Shown piece after piece: positions 5,981 to 9,355 of a stretch of DNA of 9,355 nucleotides (its first letter is position 1; the number at the start of each line of letters is the position of its first letter). A program made the translations under genes and the position numbers. This DNA is from Cryomorphaceae bacterium (GTDB lineage Bacteria; Bacteroidota; Bacteroidia; Flavobacteriales; BACL11), in contig CATEYX010000131.1 in assembly GCA_949511925.1 (NCBI GenBank), forward strand, positions 1-9,355, read 5' to 3'. The notes under the pieces were generated by a model. The model worked only from the letters and a program-made list of their open reading frames with translations. It was not told where the DNA came from and ran no database searches.

Positions 5981-6886
5981 ATGACAAAAAAAAGAGGATC
6001 ATTAGGAAGAGGTTTATCAGCTATTTTAGGGAATACTAGCATTGAAACAACAGCTGAATTAAAACAAGAAAACACACCTGTAGTTGGTAAAACACATGAG
6101 ATTTTACTTGTTGAAATAGAAACAAACCCTTTTCAGCCAAGAACAGAATTTAACCAAGAAAACCTACATGAACTAGCTTCATCGATTGAGCAGTTAGGCA
6201 TTATACAACCTATAACGGTTCGTAAACTAAAGGACAATAAGTACCAACTTATATCGGGGGAAAGAAGATTCAGAGCTTCAAAAATAGCAGGATTAGATAA
6301 AATACCTGCTTTCGTGCGTATTGCTAACGACCAAGAAATGCTAGAAATGGCTTTGGTCGAAAACATCCAAAGAGAAAATCTTAACCCAATTGAAATTGCT
6401 CTAAGCTATCAAAGGCTTATTGAAGAAGTAAAGCTTACCCAAGAACAGTGTAGCGAAAGAGTAGGTAAAAACAGAACAACCGTAACCAACTTTTTACGCC
6501 TTTTAAAACTCCCTTCCGAAATACAAAAAGGATTGAGTGAAGGCAAAATTAGTACCGGACATGCTAGAGCCCTAATTACTGTAAAAAACAAAGTGAGTCA
6601 GCTTAATATATTTCATGACATAGTAGCAAATGGTTACTCTGTTCGTGATGTGGAGCAACTAGTAAAGGATTTTGTAGATAGTGATTACAAACGTACTTCC
6701 AAAAACATAGCAACAAACACACCTCAACCCCTACCTTTTCAGCATCAAAAAATGGTGCATGACTTGTCACGCAACTTGGAAAAGGAAATAGAATTGAAAA
6801 GAAATAAAAAAGGAAAAGGAAAACTGATTATTCCTTTTAACAATGATGAAGATTTAGCCAAAATTTTTGAAATAATCAACAAATAA
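5981..6886 (+). CDS. parB: ParB (Spo0J-type) chromosome partitioning protein
   Basis: ParB is a CTP-dependent DNA clamp that loads at parS sites near the origin and stimulates the ParA ATPase. It has 301 residues. The N-terminal KRGSLGRGLSAILG (4-17) is the arginine-containing peptide that activates ParA. The ParB/Srx domain has NPFQPR (49-54), IIQPITVR (74-81) and the CTP-binding GERRFRA (93-99), then ENIQRENLNPIE (127-138). The helix-turn-helix is at about 153-176 (LTQEQCSERVGKNRTTVTNFLRLLKL), followed by STGHARALI. After a linker (about 235-260), the C-terminal domain (about 258-301), rich in Lys and Glu, is the expected dimerisation part. All CTP and DNA motifs look intact. It starts 1 bp after parA, and the DUF5683 gene starts 1 bp after its stop. 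No parS is visible here; sites may lie elsewhere. Confidence 0.96.
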   Translation: MTKKRGSLGRGLSAILGNTSIETTAELKQENTPVVGKTHEILLVEIETNPFQPRTEFNQENLHELASSIEQLGIIQPITVRKLKDNKYQLISGERRFRASKIAGLDKIPAFVRIANDQEMLEMALVENIQRENLNPIEIALSYQRLIEEVKLTQEQCSERVGKNRTTVTNFLRLLKLPSEIQKGLSEGKISTGHARALITVKNKVSQLNIFHDIVANGYSVRDVEQLVKDFVDSDYKRTSKNIATNTPQPLPFQHQKMVHDLSRNLEKEIELKRNKKGKGKLIIPFNNDEDLAKIFEIINK

Positions 6887-6887
6887 T

Positions 6888-7391
6888 TTGTCTGTAATCA
6901 AATACATATTCATTGCCCTATTTTTAACATTTACAGGAATTTGTGAAGCCCAAGAAACCTTGGTTAAAATTCCCAAACGTGCAGGATTGTATTCCGCAAT
7001 TATACCTGGTGCTGGGCAAGTGTACACCAAAAAATACTGGAAAGTACCCATCATCTATGCTGGGCTTATTACCTCCGCTTATTATTTTAAGGAAAATCAT
7101 GATTTGTATGACTTGTACAAAGGCACTTACCTGAATAGACTTGATGGTAACAATGCTGATAATTTGGATTACAGCAATACTGACCTAATTTCTTTAACAG
7201 AGTTTTACAGAAGAAACCGTGAAGTTTCGGCCTTGTTGTTCACCTTAACTTATATATTGAATATTGTTGATGCTTCAGTTAGTGCCCATTTATTTGATTA
7301 TGATGTGACTGAGGATATCTCATTGCACTTTCAACCCATCTATATGGCAAAAGAAAATGCAAATGGTTTATCCTTATCAATTAAATTATAA
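6888..7391 (+). CDS. DUF5683 domain membrane protein
   Basis: This is an uncharacterised protein of 167 residues. The start is TTG at 6888-6890. In this frame there is a stop at 6873-6875 and no ATG before the signal peptide, so TTG is the only ordinary start that keeps it. Residues 4-22 (IKYIFIALFLTFTGICEAQ) look like a cleavable signal peptide ending near AQ. The DUF5683 block follows: GLYSAIIPGAGQVYTKKYWKVPIIYAGL (33-60), a first hydrophobic span about 52-67, a polar stretch with DLYDLYKGTYLNRLDG, and a second span about 114-128 leading into NIVDASVSAHLFDYDVTEDISL. The P-G-x-G-Q-x-Y motif and the V-D-A-x-V-x-A-H-L-F-D-x-D-V motif are the recurring marks of this family. It is set between parB (1 bp) and dapB (9 bp), an arrangement I recall from many Bacteroidota. 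Function is unknown; a link to cell-envelope growth is only guilt by association. Confidence 0.83.
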   Translation: MSVIKYIFIALFLTFTGICEAQETLVKIPKRAGLYSAIIPGAGQVYTKKYWKVPIIYAGLITSAYYFKENHDLYDLYKGTYLNRLDGNNADNLDYSNTDLISLTEFYRRNREVSALLFTLTYILNIVDASVSAHLFDYDVTEDISLHFQPIYMAKENANGLSLSIKL

Positions 7392-7400
7392 ATTTGCCCC

Positions 7401-8069
7401 ATGAAGATTGCAATACTAGGAAATGGAAGAATGGGCAAGCGAATTAGCGAATTAGCTATTGAAAGAGGCTATACTATTGTCTGCAATTCATCATCAGAAA
7501 AACCAGCCACCACTCTAAACTTAAGCACTGCTGATGTAGCCATTGATTTTAGCACCCCAACCACAGCATTTGAAAATATTAGCCATGCTATAAACAGTGG
7601 TATTCCTGTTATCTCAGGTACAACTGGTTGGCTTAAAAACCTAAAAGAAATTGAGGATTTATGCAATACAAAAAAAGGTGCTTTTTTATACGCTTCCAAT
7701 TTTAGCTTAGGAATGAATATCTTTTTTGAAATCAATAAGACATTAGCAAAGCTGATGAAAAATCAAAAATATGAAAGTAGTTTACATGAAATTCATCATA
7801 CTAAAAAATTAGACTCCCCTAGTGGAACGGCTAAAACCTTAGGAGAACAAATGGATACTATTTTAGCAAAAATAACGCCAATAACTGCCGAAAGAATTGG
7901 AGATGTTTCAGGGACACACATCATAAAATACAGCAGTTCATTGGATGAAATAGAAATAAAACATACCGCTAAAAACCGTGACGGATTTGCAATAGGAGCC
8001 CTTATTGCAGGCAAGTGGATAATTGGTAAGCAAGGAATTTTCAGTATGCAAGATGTATTAGCACAATAA
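7401..8069 (+). CDS. dapB: 4-hydroxy-tetrahydrodipicolinate reductase (DapB)
   Basis: DapB reduces 4-hydroxy-tetrahydrodipicolinate to tetrahydrodipicolinate with NAD(P)H, a step on the way to diaminopimelate (for peptidoglycan) and lysine. It has 222 residues, shorter than the about 270 of E. coli DapB but a complete, compact form. The nucleotide-binding motif GNGRMG is at 7-12. VAIDFSTP (46-53) and SGTTGW (72-77) line the cofactor site. The catalytic and substrate block EIHHTKKLDSPSGTA (130-144) has His132, His133, Lys136 and Ser141-Gly142-Thr143, matching EAHHRHKVDAPSGTA of E. coli. The end, FSMQDVL (214-220), is the usual C-terminus. The missing length is mostly in the N-terminal domain between about residues 30 and 45. 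The ATG is 9 bp after the DUF5683 stop and lepB follows 26 bp later. Confidence 0.96.
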   Translation: MKIAILGNGRMGKRISELAIERGYTIVCNSSSEKPATTLNLSTADVAIDFSTPTTAFENISHAINSGIPVISGTTGWLKNLKEIEDLCNTKKGAFLYASNFSLGMNIFFEINKTLAKLMKNQKYESSLHEIHHTKKLDSPSGTAKTLGEQMDTILAKITPITAERIGDVSGTHIIKYSSSLDEIEIKHTAKNRDGFAIGALIAGKWIIGKQGIFSMQDVLAQ

Positions 8070-8095
8070 AAAAATTATAAATCGTTAGATAGAAT

Positions 8096-9355
8096 ATGAA
8101 AAAAATAAAAGAAGTATTAGGAAAATTCTTTACCATAGTAGCTTTTTTAATATTTACCATTGCATGGTCAGTATTTGTTTATGTACTGGAAGGAGAATGG
8201 TTATATTTTATTCCTTTATTTGTTGGTGATTTTCTTTTCTGGGAAACCTTAAACTATAAGTTCTGGAATAAAAGAGTTAAAAAAGAAAAAAAGAAAAAAT
8301 CGGAAGTAAGGAGCTGGATAGATGCGATTGGTTTTGCAGTAATTGCTGCTACAATCCTTAGAACTTTCCTTATTGAAGCTTATACAATTCCTACTTCCTC
8401 CATGGAAAAATCCATGCTAATTGGTGACTTCCTATTTGTAAGTAAAGTTGCTTATGGCCCTAGAGTACCTATAACTCCTATTGCTTTTCCTTTGGTACAC
8501 CACACTATGCCAATAGGTAACGGAAAGTCGTATACTGAAGCTGTACAATTACCTTACCATAGAATGAAAGGTTTGGGCGAAATTGAAAGAAATGATTGTG
8601 TAGTATTCAATTGGCCTGCCGAAACTTTAGGAAGACCAGTTGACAAGAAAGAAAACTATGTGAAAAGATGCGTAGGAGTTCCTGGAGATAAAATTGAACT
8701 CATTAATGCTCAGCTGATGATAAATGATGCGCCACAAGAAGAGCCAGAGGGAATGAAAAAGCAATGGCACTATAATGTTAGCACAAAAGGAACTGGCTTA
8801 AATCCTAATATATTATATGAAAAATATGATATTACTGAAGGAGGTTATGGTCGTAATAAAAACGAATACAACCTTACTTTAACAAATGAAAGCCGTGATG
8901 CGATACAAAGTTTTACGAATGTTTCTTCTGTAAAAAGACAATATGAAAAAGCTGGGATTTATGCTGATTATATTTTCCCACATGACAAAAAATACAAATG
9001 GAATGTAGATAATTTTGGTCCTATCACTGTTCCTGCAGCAGGAGAAACGGTAAACATCACAACTGAAAACTTATCCATTTACAAGGATATAATTGAGCGC
9101 TACGAAAACAATAAATTAGAAGTTGTAGCGGGTGAAATTTATATTAATGATAAATTAGCTACTAATTATACTTTCGCTATGGATTATTTCTGGATGATGG
9201 GAGACAACAGACACAACTCTGCTGATAGTCGTTTTTGGGGATTTGTACCTGAAAACCATATTGTAGGAAAAGCTCTTTTTGTATGGATGAGCTGGGATAA
9301 AAATGCTAAAGGATTAAAAAAAATCAGATGGAACCGATTGTTTAGAAGTGTTAAA
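8096..9355 (+). CDS. lepB: Signal peptidase I (partial at the right edge; catalytic boxes complete)
   Basis: This inner-membrane serine protease removes signal peptides from exported proteins. From ATG 8096 the frame is open for 420 codons to the window end, so the stop is missing, though the sequence looks close to the C-terminus. Hydrophobic spans are at about 11-31, 35-50 and 75-95. The catalytic serine box is IPTSSMEKSMLIGDFLFVSK, with Ser102. The lysine box is YVKRCVGVPGD, with Lys190. The last box is GDNRHNSADSRFWGFVP (369-385). These match IPSGSM, YIKRAVGLPGD and GDNRDNSADSRYWG of E. coli LepB. The spacing is wide: 88 residues between Ser and Lys (55 in E. coli) and about 179 between Lys and the last box. 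These insertions match what is seen in other Bacteroidota. Lys/Glu-rich KKEKKKK (62-68) follows the second span. The gene ends the parA operon within this window. Confidence 0.95.
   Translation, partial: MKKIKEVLGKFFTIVAFLIFTIAWSVFVYVLEGEWLYFIPLFVGDFLFWETLNYKFWNKRVKKEKKKKSEVRSWIDAIGFAVIAATILRTFLIEAYTIPTSSMEKSMLIGDFLFVSKVAYGPRVPITPIAFPLVHHTMPIGNGKSYTEAVQLPYHRMKGLGEIERNDCVVFNWPAETLGRPVDKKENYVKRCVGVPGDKIELINAQLMINDAPQEEPEGMKKQWHYNVSTKGTGLNPNILYEKYDITEGGYGRNKNEYNLTLTNESRDAIQSFTNVSSVKRQYEKAGIYADYIFPHDKKYKWNVDNFGPITVPAAGETVNITTENLSIYKDIIERYENNKLEVVAGEIYINDKLATNYTFAMDYFWMMGDNRHNSADSRFWGFVPENHIVGKALFVWMSWDKNAKGLKKIRWNRLFRSVK

Noticed and set aside
7213..7228. Inverted repeat GAAAC-CGTGAA-GTTTC inside the DUF5683 gene, considered as parS because parB is close
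   Set aside because: parS has the arms in the opposite order (GTTTC then GAAAC) around a central CACGTG-like core. Here the arms are reversed and the core differs, and the sequence lies within an ordinary coding stretch.
7389..7396. TAAATTTG, an exact match to the -7 consensus just before dapB
   Set aside because: It lies 4 bp before the dapB ATG, so transcription would start at or inside the start codon. There is no clear -33 element and the gene is well served by the upstream operon. Probably chance in AT-rich DNA at a stop codon.
8070..8095. Gap between dapB and lepB as a possible separate promoter or terminator
   Set aside because: The 26 bp contain neither a TAnnTTTG box nor a hairpin.
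1..9355. Search for CRISPR repeats, insertion sequences, tRNA or rRNA genes and phage or defence genes
   Set aside because: No repeated spacer pattern, transposase motif or RNA gene was seen. Coding density is high and all long frames are assigned to housekeeping or conserved families.

Overview
This AT-rich window looks like a chromosomal segment from a member of the phylum Bacteroidota, probably a flavobacterium-like lineage. The evidence is: families typical of the phylum (DUF1573 lipoprotein, DUF3276/PUR protein, DUF5683 protein, a roughly 310-residue NusB and a signal peptidase I with large insertions); promoter-like sequences of the Bacteroidota type (TAnnTTTG at -7, not TATAAT); and no strong Shine-Dalgarno sequence ahead of any start. 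The genus cannot be fixed from the sequence alone.

Layout. The left part (1-2665) is a minus-strand block, read leftwards as leucine dehydrogenase, nusB, DUF1573 lipoprotein, then yajC, which runs off the left edge. Gaps are 6, 32 and 2 bp, so it is probably one transcription unit. A divergent intergenic region (2666-2798) holds a 10-bp palindrome inside a larger symmetric arrangement and a promoter for the rightward genes. The plus strand then carries an ABC exporter half-transporter, a PUR-domain nucleic-acid-binding protein with its own promoter-like box, and a clear intrinsic terminator at 5049-5078.

From 5194 to the right edge lies a tightly packed plus-strand chain: parA, parB, DUF5683 membrane protein, dapB and lepB. 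Gaps are 1, 1, 9 and 26 bp. lepB is open at the right edge but all its catalytic boxes are present. This chain joins chromosome segregation (ParA/ParB), a DAP/lysine pathway step that feeds peptidoglycan (DapB) and signal-peptide cleavage (LepB), so it reads as a growth and cell-cycle housekeeping operon. The minus-strand block mixes amino-acid catabolism, rRNA antitermination and an accessory subunit of the Sec translocon.

There are no mobile elements, CRISPR arrays, RNA genes or signs of horizontal transfer. I found no convincing new system. The most useful points are start-codon corrections: TTG at 2742 is probably the -33 promoter element, not a start; TTG at 629 is unlikely; TTG at 6888 is probably real. 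Others are two promoters that share both a -7 box and the sequence after it, an ABC ATPase with Asp where the catalytic Glu is expected, and the uncharacterised DUF5683 protein lodged between parB and dapB.
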